A stretch of DNA of 64,000 nt from the NCBI GenBank assembly GCA_903838565.1, contig CAILZB010000081.1, positions 1-64,000 of the forward strand. Direction: 5' to 3'. Below the pieces are notes generated by a model that saw nothing but the letters and a program-made list of their open reading frames with translations, searched no databases and was not told the DNA's origin. This document shows, one piece after another, positions 1 through 7,604 of this stretch (the first letter of the stretch is position 1; each line of letters opens with the position of its first letter). The position numbers and the translations under genes were made by a program. The stretch comes from an uncultured beta proteobacterium. GTDB taxonomy: Bacteria > Pseudomonadota > Gammaproteobacteria > Burkholderiales > Burkholderiaceae_C.

Positions 1-73
1 CACCAAGCGCCTCCAGTCCCACCTTCGCTTTGAACTCAGGTGGATGAAATTTGCGCTTCTTTGATTCAGTCAT
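1..73 (-). CDS. IS3-family transposase OrfA, N-terminal fragment
   Basis: Only the first 24 residues are inside the window. They begin MTESKKRKFHPPEFKAKVGL, the usual opening of the helix-turn-helix OrfA subunit of IS3-family transposases, where a basic segment is followed by the first helix that binds the terminal repeat. The gene runs off the left edge. The ATG at 73-71 is the only start in this frame before the IS end. Confidence 0.7.
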   Translation of the reverse strand, partial: MTESKKRKFHPPEFKAKVGLEALG

Positions 74-120
74 TGGATACCCGTTTCTTTAGACAGTGTC
101 CCACTTAAACACCTGTCCCA
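1..120 (-). mobile_element. End of an IS3-type insertion sequence (partial)
   Basis: The left edge of the window holds the 5' end of an IS3-type element read on the minus strand. A transposase OrfA start codon at 71-73 is preceded by a leader that ends, on the minus strand, with TGGGACAGGTGTTTAAGTGG at about 101-120. An end beginning TG with a GTTTAAGTGGGACA-type core is what I associate with IS3-group elements. The outer boundary at 120 is inferred from where the leader ends and the truncated rhodanese gene begins. The rest of the element lies outside the window. Confidence 0.6.
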
Positions 121-152
121 AATTCCGGGTCCGCTTCATACCCACTCAAATT

Positions 153-407
153 TCAACAGAGGCTCAATTGTTTTAACCACGCCTTCGCATTAAAAACTCC
201 TTTTTCATCGAAGAAGGTTAACAATTTGCTCCCTGGGATCACACCAGTCTCCCGCCATTCGGGCATAGTGCGAATATCAATCACAGCAACTCCGGTTGCG
301 GCTAAACGAACCAGCTCCGCGCTATCTACATTGACCACATCGGCGTGCACGCCAAGTGCGCAAAAACAGAGCAGCATGTAGGCCGTGATTTGTTTGAACA
401 TAAACAA
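153..407 (-). pseudogene. Secreted rhodanese-like protein, 3'-truncated next to an IS end
   Basis: The 84-residue product starts with a signal peptide (MFMFKQITAYMLLCFCALGVHA) and continues into the first half of a rhodanese fold, including the typical VIDIRTMPEW segment near residues 43-52. The reading frame then stops about 30 bases before the IS3-type end at 120. The part that would carry the sulfur-accepting active-site cysteine (a C-X-G-X-R-S type loop) is missing, so sulfurtransferase activity is not expected. I infer that insertion and later loss of flanking DNA removed the 3' half. It is not homologous over its length to the intact rhodanese gene at 2101-2457, which has a different N-terminus. 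Confidence 0.7.
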
Positions 408-416
408 CTTCTTGAA

Positions 417-458
417 TGTATAATATCAGTCTACACTTATATAACGTGCTAAGTCAAG
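417..458 (-). promoter_or_regulatory. AT-rich promoter-like stretch upstream of the rhodanese remnant
   Basis: Just upstream of the start at 407 the sequence turns AT-rich. On the minus strand it reads TTGACT (457-452) followed by GTTATATAAG and TATTATAC (425-418). These are plausible -35 and -10 hexamers for the truncated gene. A near-palindrome CACTTATATAACGTG at 435-449 could be an operator. Assignment is by eye only. I see nothing else between here and the methyltransferase start at 618. Confidence 0.3.
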
Positions 459-617
459 AAATCAAGAGCAAATTGTTTTGCTAAAAGTCATGATCAGACT
501 ACGGATATCGTTTAAAGATCGGTACGCTTGAGAAGATCACCAATCGAACTGGCTACGAGCTGCCTCATGCAGCGCCAAAAACTATCACAGTGCCACGAAG
601 GGCCACAGCAAATTACC

Positions 618-1256
618 ATGAGTTTCTGGGATCAACAGTATTCAACGCCGGACTTCAAGTACGGCACACAGGCAAACTGGTTTCTGCGCAATCAGGCCGC
701 CCACCTTCACCCTGGCAGCGAAGTCTTGTTGCCAGGAGACGGAGAAGGCCGCAACAGCGTGTGGCTGGCGCGGCGTGGACATCACGTTACTGCGGTAGAC
801 AATTCCAGGGTAGGTTTGGACAAGGCATCGCGGCTAGCGGCAGAAAATGGTGTTGCCGTAGCACTCATTGAGGCCGATCTTGAGCATTGGGTCCCCACAC
901 CCGACAGTTTTGATGCTGTCGTCCTAACCTACGTTCATCTTCCCGAAAGTTGGCGGCACATCGCGCACCAGCGGCTCACTTCAGCACTGCGACCTGGCGG
1001 ATGGTTTATTCTTGAAGCGTTTCATCCGCTGCAATTGGGATACAGCAGTGGCGGGCCTAAAGACGAGTCCCTGCTTTATACGATCGACATGATCCGGTCG
1101 GACCTTGCAGCGCAACCAGAAGTGATTCTGGATGAGGTCCTGGCATGGGAAGGTGAGGCTCATCTGGATGAAGGAAGCGGTCATCAAGGCTCCGCGCACC
1201 TTACGCGCTATGTTGCACATCGTGTTAAATCAAGAAACCCCGACACCAATGCTTAA
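618..1256 (+). CDS. Class I SAM-dependent methyltransferase
   Basis: This is a 212-residue Rossmann-type methyltransferase. The glycine-rich SAM loop is VLLPGDGEGRNSVWLARRG (about residues 33-51), followed by the acidic end of strand beta2 in VTAVDNS, and ADLEHW and VVLTYVHLP further on. It resembles the small TehB-like or tellurite-resistance-type methyltransferases, but the acceptor cannot be told from sequence. I place the start at MSFWDQQYS (618) because homologous proteins begin there; the frame is open further upstream to 528, but those residues look non-coding. It is followed after 5 bp by the glutamine amidotransferase, so the two are probably co-transcribed with the rhodanese behind them. 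Confidence 0.75.
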   Translation: MSFWDQQYSTPDFKYGTQANWFLRNQAAHLHPGSEVLLPGDGEGRNSVWLARRGHHVTAVDNSRVGLDKASRLAAENGVAVALIEADLEHWVPTPDSFDAVVLTYVHLPESWRHIAHQRLTSALRPGGWFILEAFHPLQLGYSSGGPKDESLLYTIDMIRSDLAAQPEVILDEVLAWEGEAHLDEGSGHQGSAHLTRYVAHRVKSRNPDTNA

Positions 1257-1261
1257 ACCAC

Positions 1262-2104
1262 ATGTGTGAACTTCTGGGTATATCGAGCCAACGCGCAACG
1301 CAGTTGACCATTTCATTGGAAGCGCTGGCGGCCCACAGCGCGCCGGGCAAAAGCAACCGTGATGGCTGGGGTGCTGGGTTTTACCAAGGGAATGACGTTG
1401 CCCTGTTTCGGGAGCCGGGCGCCGCCAGTGACAGCGCCCTGGTGCAACTGCTTGAAGCACAGGGGCCGAGCACCACTCTGGCGATCTCGCATATCCGGCG
1501 CGCTACGCTGGGCCAAGTAATGTTGGCCAATACTCAGCCCTTCGTACGTGAACTAACGGGCCGCACACACTTGTTTGCGCATAACGGCCACTTGCCAGGC
1601 ATTGCGCTAAATCAGAAGTTCTCGCTGGACCGTTTCAGGCCAGTGGGCGAAACCGACTCCGAGCACGCCTTTTGCGCGCTGATGGCGCGGATGCAGGGCC
1701 TGTGGCACAACGCATCTGCCCCACCGTCAATCGAAGATCGACTGGCCGTCGTCACCGCCTATGCCAAAGACCTCCGGGAACTCGGCCCGGCGAATTTCCT
1801 GTATGCCGACGGCGAAGTTTTGTTTGCCCATGGTCATCGGCGCATACAGGTCGCCAGCGGCAAGATCGAACCGCCTGGTTTGTTCCTGTTGTCGCGACAA
1901 TGTTGTCACGAGGCTGACCGTTTCGAAGCGGCCGGTGTAGCCGTGGCGCAGGGTTATCAGGAAGTTGTTCTAATAGCCAGCGTACCGCTTTCGGATGAGC
2001 CGTGGCGACCGCTGCAGGAGGGGGAAGTCGTAGCCGTCTCATTGGGCAGACTTGTTAATAGCATCAACCCAAGCATTGAGCAACCTACACAAGGTGTTAT
2101 ATGA
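1262..2104 (+). CDS. Class II glutamine amidotransferase (YafJ/EgtC-like)
   Basis: The protein starts MCELLGISS, placing Cys2 at the N-terminus as the nucleophile of Ntn-type glutamine amidotransferases once Met is removed. RDGWGAGFY (about 37-45), a conserved SHIRRAT segment and FAHNGHLPG follow, all typical of the YafJ/EgtC subgroup. The length of 280 residues fits the stand-alone amidotransferase domain with no synthase partner fused. Its acceptor is unknown; members hydrolyse glutamine or gamma-glutamyl compounds. It sits 5 bp after the methyltransferase and overlaps the next gene by 4 bp (ATGA), so translation is likely coupled. Confidence 0.8.
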   Translation: MCELLGISSQRATQLTISLEALAAHSAPGKSNRDGWGAGFYQGNDVALFREPGAASDSALVQLLEAQGPSTTLAISHIRRATLGQVMLANTQPFVRELTGRTHLFAHNGHLPGIALNQKFSLDRFRPVGETDSEHAFCALMARMQGLWHNASAPPSIEDRLAVVTAYAKDLRELGPANFLYADGEVLFAHGHRRIQVASGKIEPPGLFLLSRQCCHEADRFEAAGVAVAQGYQEVVLIASVPLSDEPWRPLQEGEVVAVSLGRLVNSINPSIEQPTQGVI

Positions 2105-2457
2105 ACTTTTTGGACCTTTTCCAAAATTACTGGCCATTCATGGCTTTGGCGCTCTGGTTCGCTTACAAGGGGTGGAATTCAAAAAGAGTCGCTGCCATGC
2201 TTCCAGAACTTAAGAGGGACGGCGCCACGTTTGTCGACGTCAGATCAGCTGGGGAGTTTGCAAGCGGGAATGCTCCCGGAACAATTAACATCCCACTTCA
2301 GGAATTGGGAAGCAGGCTCCGGGAGATCCCAAAGTCTTCCCCGGTCGTTCTTTGCTGTGCAAGCGGGACAAGAAGTGGAATGGCAAAACTGGTACTACGA
2401 AAGAATGGTTACCTGAACGTTCACAACATCGGTACTTGGAGCAAATTGCTGGGCTAG
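2101..2457 (+). CDS. Membrane-anchored rhodanese-domain protein
   Basis: The 118-residue protein has one N-terminal membrane segment (about residues 8-22, NYWPFMALALWFAYKG) followed by a single rhodanese domain. The domain shows FVDVRSAGEFASGNAPGTINIP and the active-site loop CCASGTRSG, in which one of the two adjacent cysteines would carry the persulfide. The domain most likely faces the periplasm or the cytoplasmic membrane surface; orientation cannot be fixed by eye. The start overlaps the stop of the amidotransferase. Unlike the remnant at 153-407 it keeps the catalytic loop, so it should be functional. Confidence 0.8.
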   Translation: MNFLDLFQNYWPFMALALWFAYKGWNSKRVAAMLPELKRDGATFVDVRSAGEFASGNAPGTINIPLQELGSRLREIPKSSPVVLCCASGTRSGMAKLVLRKNGYLNVHNIGTWSKLLG

Positions 2458-2539
2458 ACGCACCATGGGCGATCCTCGCTAATTGTGATGGTTTGCACCA
2501 AGTGAAGCACGTTCAAGCGGCACCACATTGGATCAACAC

Positions 2540-3391
2540 GTGAGCCCAATCGCCACCAGTGTCGGGCCTTTTGCGGTGGCAACCCAATGGGTTGTACTGC
2601 TAGTTTGCGCTGGTATTGCTGCGCTGGTTGGCCATTTGATTGGGCGGCGCCAGCAGGTCGGCATCACCGGCACCCTGACCGATATGCTCTTGGCGGCCGC
2701 CCTGGTCGGGCGCATCGTCTTTGTCGCCATATGGTTTGAACACTACAGCGATGCGCCTTGGACCATTCTCGACATCCGCGACGGTGGTTTTACGTCCTGG
2801 GCTGGCGTCTCAACAGCCATTGCTGTCGCCCTTTGGCAAGGTTGGCGACGCGACGCGCTGCGCGGGCCTCTGCTGTTTGGTTTGCTCGCAGGCAGCCTGG
2901 CCTGGGGCGTGTCGCCCGCATTGATGCGACTCAACACCGGCCCGGCACTGTCGGATCTTGACGGCGTTGAGTTCGTTAACTTGCAAGGCAAGCCGCAAAG
3001 CCTGGCCGCGTTGGCGCAGGGCAGACCACTGGTTGTCAACCTGTGGGCCACCTGGTGTCCACCCTGCCGTCGTGAAATGCCGGTACTGGCCAAGGCACAG
3101 CAACAAATTTCGGGTGTGTGCTTCGTCTTCGTGGACCAGGGCGAGGTCGCATTCACCGTGCAAAAATTCCTCGGTGACAGTCAGTTGGTTGTTGCGAATG
3201 TGTTGCTAGACCCCGGCAAGAAGTTGGGAGAGCAACTGGGCCCAATGGCTCTGCCAACGACTTTGTTTTATGACGCAAGCGGTCGGCTGGTCGAGACGCA
3301 TCTTGGCGCGCTGTCGCCGGCGACGCTAGCCGACAAGTTGAAGAAACTGGGGATACCTGGCTTATCCGAACCTGGGGTTAGCGCGCAGTGA
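2540..3391 (+). CDS. Lgt-like membrane domain fused to a TlpA/thioredoxin domain
   Basis: The first 130 residues form several hydrophobic helices that resemble the N-terminal half of prolipoprotein diacylglyceryl transferase (SVGPFAVATQ, a DMLLAAALVGRIVF helix, and ILDIRDGGFTSWAGV in the place of the Lgt WEGG(M/L)xFHGG region). The catalytic histidine and arginine regions of real Lgt are missing. From about residue 140 a periplasmic TlpA-type thioredoxin domain follows, with the redox motif WCPPC inside VVNLWATWCPPCRREMP and a cis-Pro loop MALPTTLFYD. It is probably a membrane-tethered disulfide reductase. I choose the GTG at 2540; a TTG at 2528 in the same frame is an alternative. The separation of 82 bp from the rhodanese gene leaves room for its own promoter. 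Confidence 0.75.
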   Translation: MSPIATSVGPFAVATQWVVLLVCAGIAALVGHLIGRRQQVGITGTLTDMLLAAALVGRIVFVAIWFEHYSDAPWTILDIRDGGFTSWAGVSTAIAVALWQGWRRDALRGPLLFGLLAGSLAWGVSPALMRLNTGPALSDLDGVEFVNLQGKPQSLAALAQGRPLVVNLWATWCPPCRREMPVLAKAQQQISGVCFVFVDQGEVAFTVQKFLGDSQLVVANVLLDPGKKLGEQLGPMALPTTLFYDASGRLVETHLGALSPATLADKLKKLGIPGLSEPGVSAQ

Positions 3392-3556
3392 CTATGTGTT
3401 TGGACATCCAGTTTAATGGCGACTGACTGCTACAGAGCGCTCGGTCTGCTGAAAGGCCGCTTTGGGGAGAAATATTGAACGTCTCTTGATGGTCGGGAAG
3501 AGCCTCTGACTTTTCAAAACCGCCTGCCCGAAACTTGTCATTGGAATAACAAACGC
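3392..3556. other. Intergenic stretch, nothing recognised
   Basis: These 165 bases separate convergent genes (TlpA fusion on plus, HTH protein on minus). I see no clear hairpin with a T tract and no repeat shared with other parts of the window. Confidence 0.4.
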
Positions 3557-3997
3557 CTACGTTATACCGGACTCACCAATTCGCAGCCGCTGATCTTCCC
3601 AGGAAAGAGGCGTGTCAATGGCAAGATCAAACAGGGATACCGTGTCCGACAGGGTTTCATTCAGAATCGCAGCCTGAATGTCCGGCGCCAGTGTAGTCAG
3701 ATTGACCATCCGGCTGATGTAGCTGCGATCCACGTTTTCCTGCTTTGCCATCGCCGCAATGTTGGCAACCTGGCCGCTCTCTATCTGACGCAGCCAACGG
3801 TGGCCGCGCGCCAGGGCAACCTGCAGGGCGGTCGGCTTCGCCTCGCCAGTGACAAATGCCAAGAGACCCTGTGGCACAACAACCTCGCTGCGCCCACTGT
3901 AACGCTTGATCCGGATCGGAATGGACACTGTCAACGCGCCGTTGGTGCCATGCAGCAGCAATGGATCGCCATCGAATTCCAGAGTGGTTGCCCTCAT
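3557..3997 (-). CDS. Helix-turn-helix protein coupled to a serine recombinase
   Basis: A 146-residue protein. Its N-terminal half is of unknown fold (IPIRIKRYSGRSEVVVP). The C-terminal half carries a ParB/KorB-like helix-turn-helix (NIAAMAKQENVDRSYISRM, about residues 80-98), followed by LTTLAPDIQAAIL. Its start codon overlaps the stop of the recombinase fragment (ATGA, 3994-3997), a pairing I associate with large serine recombinases of integrative elements. It may be an accessory or directionality factor, but that is inference from position. The gene itself looks intact even though its partner is broken. Confidence 0.65.
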   Translation of the reverse strand: MRATTLEFDGDPLLLHGTNGALTVSIPIRIKRYSGRSEVVVPQGLLAFVTGEAKPTALQVALARGHRWLRQIESGQVANIAAMAKQENVDRSYISRMVNLTTLAPDIQAAILNETLSDTVSLFDLAIDTPLSWEDQRLRIGESGIT

Positions 3998-4526
3998 GCA
4001 AAAGCCTCCTGTGCAACTTTTGCGCTGCGTGGTGTGCCGGGATTACGGATTACATCGAGTGCCAGGTTTTCTACTCCGTTAGGATGCAATTTCACTTGTA
4101 GCTCGTTGGGCGAGATGATGATTCTCTCGATCAGCAACTGGACAATGCGGTACTGCTCCAGTGGGAAAAGCTGGTCCCACACCTGATCGATGCGGTGCAG
4201 TGCTGCCGCAACCTGGATCTCAGTCATGCCTGCTACTGCGGTGTCCTCAATTTTCTTGATTTCACGCCAGACTTGAGTGACCACCTCCGCTGAGCCCAGG
4301 ATGGCGCGCACGTGCACCATGACTGCTTGCTCGATCTCGCCTGCCGGCAACATCTTGACGCCTGAAGAGCCATGCCCTTCCTTGCTGTCGCGCGTTGACA
4401 GGTAGTACCGATACAGGCGCCCACCATGGCCCTTTGTGGAATGCGGTGTCATGGCACGCCCGTCTTTCGTGAAAATAAGACCCTTGAGCAAGGCGGGGCG
4501 CTCAGTGCGAATCTGTCCCTTCTTTG
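3994..4526 (-). pseudogene. Large serine recombinase, C-terminal part, cut by IS21-type element
   Basis: On the minus strand the reading frame enters from the IS end at 4527-4530 and runs to the stop at 3994. It shows KGQIRTERPALLKGLIF, then GRAMTPHSTKGHGGRLYRYY (the zinc-ribbon region of large serine recombinases), and ends in a helical tail with coiled-coil character (EQYRIVQLLIERIIISPNEL). The rest of the protein continues at 7350 on the far side of the insertion. When the IS and one copy of the 4-bp target duplication are removed, SKPNG at 7354 joins AKKGQIR in the same frame. The catalytic N-terminal domain is absent from the window. Confidence 0.85.
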
Positions 4527-4530
4527 CGCC
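4527..4530. repeat. Target-site duplication (CGCC), left copy
   Basis: CGCC directly precedes the IS terminus TGCGTATTCCGG at 4531. The same four bases follow the other terminus at 7350-7353. A 4-bp duplication is within the range known for IS21-family elements. Confidence 0.75.
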
Positions 4531-4600
4531 TGCGTATTCCGGTGAACGTGACCGCTGTTTCCGGCAATGTGACCAGGGATTCCGGTGATCGTGACCGCGG
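4531..4600. repeat. Left-end multiple terminal repeats of the IS21-type element
   Basis: Three related units stand here: ATTCCGGTGAACGTGACC near 4536, TTTCCGGCAATGTGACC near 4558 and ATTCCGGTGATCGTGACC near 4579, spaced about 22 bp. They face the repeats at the other end in opposite orientation. In IS21 such repeats are known transposase binding sites. Confidence 0.7.
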
Positions 4601-4792
4601 TGCGGTGCTGCGCGTTTTTTGATTCTATGCCGGCTTGCTTTTCGGCTGGTTCCCCTTCCCCGGTATTGCTGTTTCTGATTTCATAGGCCCCTGCCAGGCC
4701 GCCGGAGGCGCCCCTGGTCAGGCATGTACCCATGCATGACCCACCCCCGGCCAGCACCGCGTGCGGTTGCGGGTGCCGATATCTTTTGTGGC

Positions 4793-5575
4793 TCAAGCAT
4801 CGATGGCTCCCTTCGCTGGTGGGCTCTTCTTGCGAAGCGATTCGCCTTTGAGCGTGAAACGGTGATGACTTTGCATCAGCCTGTCGAGCATGGCGTCAGC
4901 CACCGTCTGGTCGCCGATCCACTCGTGCCAGTGTTCGATGGGCAACTGGCTGGTGATGATCGTGGCGCGGTGGTTCGCGCGGTCATCGATGATCTCCAGC
5001 AGATCGGCTCTGGTTTGCCCGTCCATGGCGGCCATTCCCCAGTCGTCCAGCAGCAATACGTCCGTACCTTTGAGCGTATCGAGCCAGCGCGTAAACGAGC
5101 CGTTGGCGTGCCGAATTCGAAGTTCCTCACCCAGGCGTGGAACCCGCTGATACAGCACGCTGTATCCACGCCGACAGGCATGCTGGGCCAAGGCACACGC
5201 GATCCACGATTTGCCCGCGCCCGTGGGGCCGGTGATCAGCACAGCGTGACCTGACTTGACCCATTCGCCCAGTGCCAGGCTCATCACCGCGCTGCGCTCC
5301 AGGCCGCGACCGCTGCGGCTGTCCAGATCTTCGATGGCGGCCTGGGGGTATTTGAGTTTGGCGTTTTTGAGCAAGCGTGCGCAGCGCCGATCTTGCCTGC
5401 CGTGCACCTCGCGGTCGACCAGCAGTGCCAGTCTCTCCTCAAAGCTCATGGCGCTGATGCCGCTTTGCGTGAGTTGGAGCTCCAGCGCCTGCGCCATGGT
5501 CTCAAGACGCAGCTCGCGCAGTTGGTTCAAGGTGGTGTTCATCATCATTTTGAGGTTGTCCGTGTGGGGGTTCAT
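4793..5575 (-). CDS. istB: IS21-type transposition helper ATPase IstB
   Basis: AAA+ ATPase of 260 residues that assists IstA in target selection. It shows the N-terminal IstB segment (LNQLRELRLETMAQALE), Walker A in LITGPTGAGKSW, Walker B in DVLLLDDWG and a sensor region IITSQLPIEHWHEW. I place the start at 5575 because its ATG overlaps the TGA of istA by 4 bp, the usual istA-istB arrangement. The frame is open upstream inside istA, but those residues are a shadow. Length and motifs match an intact protein. Confidence 0.9.
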   Translation of the reverse strand: MNPHTDNLKMMMNTTLNQLRELRLETMAQALELQLTQSGISAMSFEERLALLVDREVHGRQDRRCARLLKNAKLKYPQAAIEDLDSRSGRGLERSAVMSLALGEWVKSGHAVLITGPTGAGKSWIACALAQHACRRGYSVLYQRVPRLGEELRIRHANGSFTRWLDTLKGTDVLLLDDWGMAAMDGQTRADLLEIIDDRANHRATIITSQLPIEHWHEWIGDQTVADAMLDRLMQSHHRFTLKGESLRKKSPPAKGAIDA

Positions 5576-7128
5576 TGGTAGTAGTTCGGTCCACGCACAT
5601 GGGCGTGGGTAGGACTGGTCCACTCGGGGGTTGCCGGGGTGGGCACCAGGTCGCGTCGGTTGAGAAGGAAGTCCCGGATGTGGGTGTACTTGCACGTGCC
5701 CAGGCTCGATGCCAAGGCGCATGCCGCCTCCAGCCTGGTGTCGCCATAGCGCTTGCTCAACGAGAGCAAGCCCAGGCAGGCACGGTAGGCATGCTCGGGG
5801 TGGCGTTGGCGATCAAGCATTTTGCGCACTGTGCCCGCGCAGGCCACGCCGATGCGCTCACCCCAGGCCACAAGGCGCTCGGGCGTCCATTGGGCCTGGT
5901 GTTGATGGCGCTCGGGCAGATGCTCGACCACCGTGGTGAAGCCGCCTTTGTGGGCGCAGCGTTTGTGGCTGGCAACGCGGTTGCCACGGTGCAAGGCCTC
6001 GATTGCATGGGTGGTCACGCGCAACTCCAGCGCCAGGCCCACCAAGGCGTTGGGCACGCTGTAGCGGTGGCCTTCGAATTCGACGTGGCTGTCAATGTGC
6101 ACGCGCACGGTTTTGAAGACCGCCCATTCCCAAGCTTGCAGGGGCAAGGCCATCAAGGCCGGGGCGTCGATTTGGGCAAACACACTGGCGCGACTGCCCG
6201 GCAGTTTCTGAAACGCACGCTGGTTGAGCCACTGCAACAGGGGCGTGATGGCGTCGTTGACCTCCTCCACGCTGGAGAACTGGAATTTGCGCAAGCGTGC
6301 CAGTATCCAGCGCTCCACCAGCAGCACGCTGAGTTCCACCTTGGGCTTGTCCTGCGGGTGGTAGGCGCGAGCAGGCAGCACCGAGCAGTTGTAGTGCCGC
6401 GCAAAGTCCTGCACCGTGTCGGTAAGCACGGGCTCATAGCGATCGGCCACCGTGACCAGTGCGCGCGGGTTGTCGGGCACGATGATCTGAGGCACGCCCC
6501 CATAAAAGGTCAACGCCTGCGCTGTCGCGCCCAGCCAATCGCGGGCCGTTTGCGCGGGCGTGGCAAGGCAGAAGCAGAGGCCGGAGACGCCCATGGCGGC
6601 CACGAAGATGTTGGCCCGACCTATCTCCTTCCCATGCGCCGTGAGCGCGATCGTCGGACCGGCATAGTCGATGAACAACTTCTCGCCGGCGCGGTGCACT
6701 TGGCGCATGGAGCGTTTGAGGCGCTTGGCAAACTGGCGGTAGTTCTCGCAAAATTGCGAGTAGCGCCAGGGCTTGACGGGAAAGTCGGCGCTGTACTCGT
6801 CGCCCACCTGGGCACAGTATTCCTCCCATAGCAGCGTGAGGGTCATGCCCTTGCGCCCAAGTTCCTGATGGATGCGTCCGTAGTCGGCTTGGGCATAGGT
6901 ATCGCTGGGGCGAGGCGACGCCAGCAGGCGCCGCTCCAGCGTGGCCTCGTCCATGGCCGCGACGGCCTGCCAGTCAAGCGCGGCTGCCACAGCCAAGCCT
7001 ACGTATTTCGTGACAACACCCTTGGAGATGCCAAGGGCGTCGGCAATTTGCTGGTGGGACTGTCTACCTTCGAATTTGAGACGCAAGGCGTCTTTGAGTT
7101 TGCGCATATTGATCCGTAAAGCGGGCAT
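5572..7128 (-). CDS. istA: IS21-type transposase IstA
   Basis: A DDE-type transposase of 518 residues. An N-terminal helix-turn-helix (HQQIADALGISKGVVTKYV, about 25-43) is followed by the RNase H-like core starting FIDYAGPTI (first Asp about residue 154), the segment VPQIIVPDNPRALV with the second Asp, and the third acidic residue around KPKVELSVLLVERWI. A C-terminal Mu-type beta-barrel region (HRYSVPNALVG) follows. It starts at an ATG 221 bp inside the right IS terminus and is translationally coupled to istB. Confidence 0.9.
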   Translation of the reverse strand: MPALRINMRKLKDALRLKFEGRQSHQQIADALGISKGVVTKYVGLAVAAALDWQAVAAMDEATLERRLLASPRPSDTYAQADYGRIHQELGRKGMTLTLLWEEYCAQVGDEYSADFPVKPWRYSQFCENYRQFAKRLKRSMRQVHRAGEKLFIDYAGPTIALTAHGKEIGRANIFVAAMGVSGLCFCLATPAQTARDWLGATAQALTFYGGVPQIIVPDNPRALVTVADRYEPVLTDTVQDFARHYNCSVLPARAYHPQDKPKVELSVLLVERWILARLRKFQFSSVEEVNDAITPLLQWLNQRAFQKLPGSRASVFAQIDAPALMALPLQAWEWAVFKTVRVHIDSHVEFEGHRYSVPNALVGLALELRVTTHAIEALHRGNRVASHKRCAHKGGFTTVVEHLPERHQHQAQWTPERLVAWGERIGVACAGTVRKMLDRQRHPEHAYRACLGLLSLSKRYGDTRLEAACALASSLGTCKYTHIRDFLLNRRDLVPTPATPEWTSPTHAHVRGPNYYQ

Positions 7129-7214
7129 GGGGCTCCTGGCAAAAATGCCCGAAGCTACCCGACCCGCCGGTTTCGTTTATGCGCAACACCGTTCCGGCGT
7201 CGTATACCGCCGTG

Positions 7215-7349
7215 CCGATCTCCGTGACCACTACCATCGGTCACGATCACCGGAATCACCGGTCACGTTCCCGGAATCCCCTCGGTCACCTTCGCCGGAC
7301 CGCTGGTCACGTTACCGGAATCACCGGTCACGTTGGACCGGAATACTCA
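7215..7349. repeat. Right-end multiple terminal repeats of the IS21-type element
   Basis: Between the istA start and the right terminus, a motif of the form GTCACGnnnCCGGAAT recurs about four times (near 7237, 7262, 7305 and 7327), roughly mirroring the left-end units. The last copy merges with the terminal inverted repeat. Confidence 0.65.
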
Positions 7350-7353
7350 CGCC
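7350..7353. repeat. Target-site duplication (CGCC), right copy
   Basis: CGCC directly follows the right terminus of the IS21-type element and matches the left copy at 4527-4530. Confidence 0.75.
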
Positions 7354-7600
7354 GTTTGGTTTTGACGCCAGGGCCGTCTGCACCACCTCCCACTGGCCGC
7401 GTGTGACGATGGCTTCATGCTCTCCGGGGTAGGCAACTCCCTTGTGGCGAATGTCGCCGACGTAGATCGGATTGTTGAGAATCTTGTACAGAGCACCTTT
7501 GTCGATCAACTTTCCAACCCTGTCCTTCCCGCTTTGGGAAATCCAGGATTTGGAAGTGATGCCTTCCAGCCGCAGCTGCTGAACCAACATGGTGGTCGAG
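7350..7600 (-). pseudogene. Large serine recombinase, middle part, upstream of the IS21 insertion
   Basis: Read on the minus strand this piece gives TTMLVQQLRLEGITSKSW, GALYKILNNPIYVGDIRHKG and GEHEAIVTRGQWEVVQTALA, the recombinase domain that follows the catalytic domain in large serine recombinases. It continues across the IS into 4526-3994. Upstream (towards 7600 and beyond) the similarity stops and the opposite strand becomes an MFS transporter fragment. The resolvase-like N-terminal domain with the catalytic serine is therefore missing, and the gene is dead independently of the IS. The exact breakpoint is uncertain by about 20 bp. Confidence 0.8.
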
Positions 7601-7604
7601 CCCA

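Larger units (their letters stand above)
4531..7349 (-). mobile_element. IS21-type insertion sequence, complete, 2819 bp
   Basis: The element carries an overlapping istA-istB pair on the minus strand. It is bounded by imperfect inverted termini: TGCGTATTCCGGTGAACGTG reads inward from 4531, and TGAGTATTCCGGTCCAACGT reads inward from 7349 on the other strand. Both ends start TG/CA and are followed by several copies of a short GTGACC...CCGGAAT motif, the multiple terminal repeats known for IS21-family ends. Four-bp CGCC duplications flank it. All coding parts appear intact, so it may still be active. Confidence 0.85.

Noticed and set aside
528..617. Upstream start for the methyltransferase at 528
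   Set aside because: The extra 30 residues have no family resemblance; the conserved protein begins MSFWDQQYS at 618.
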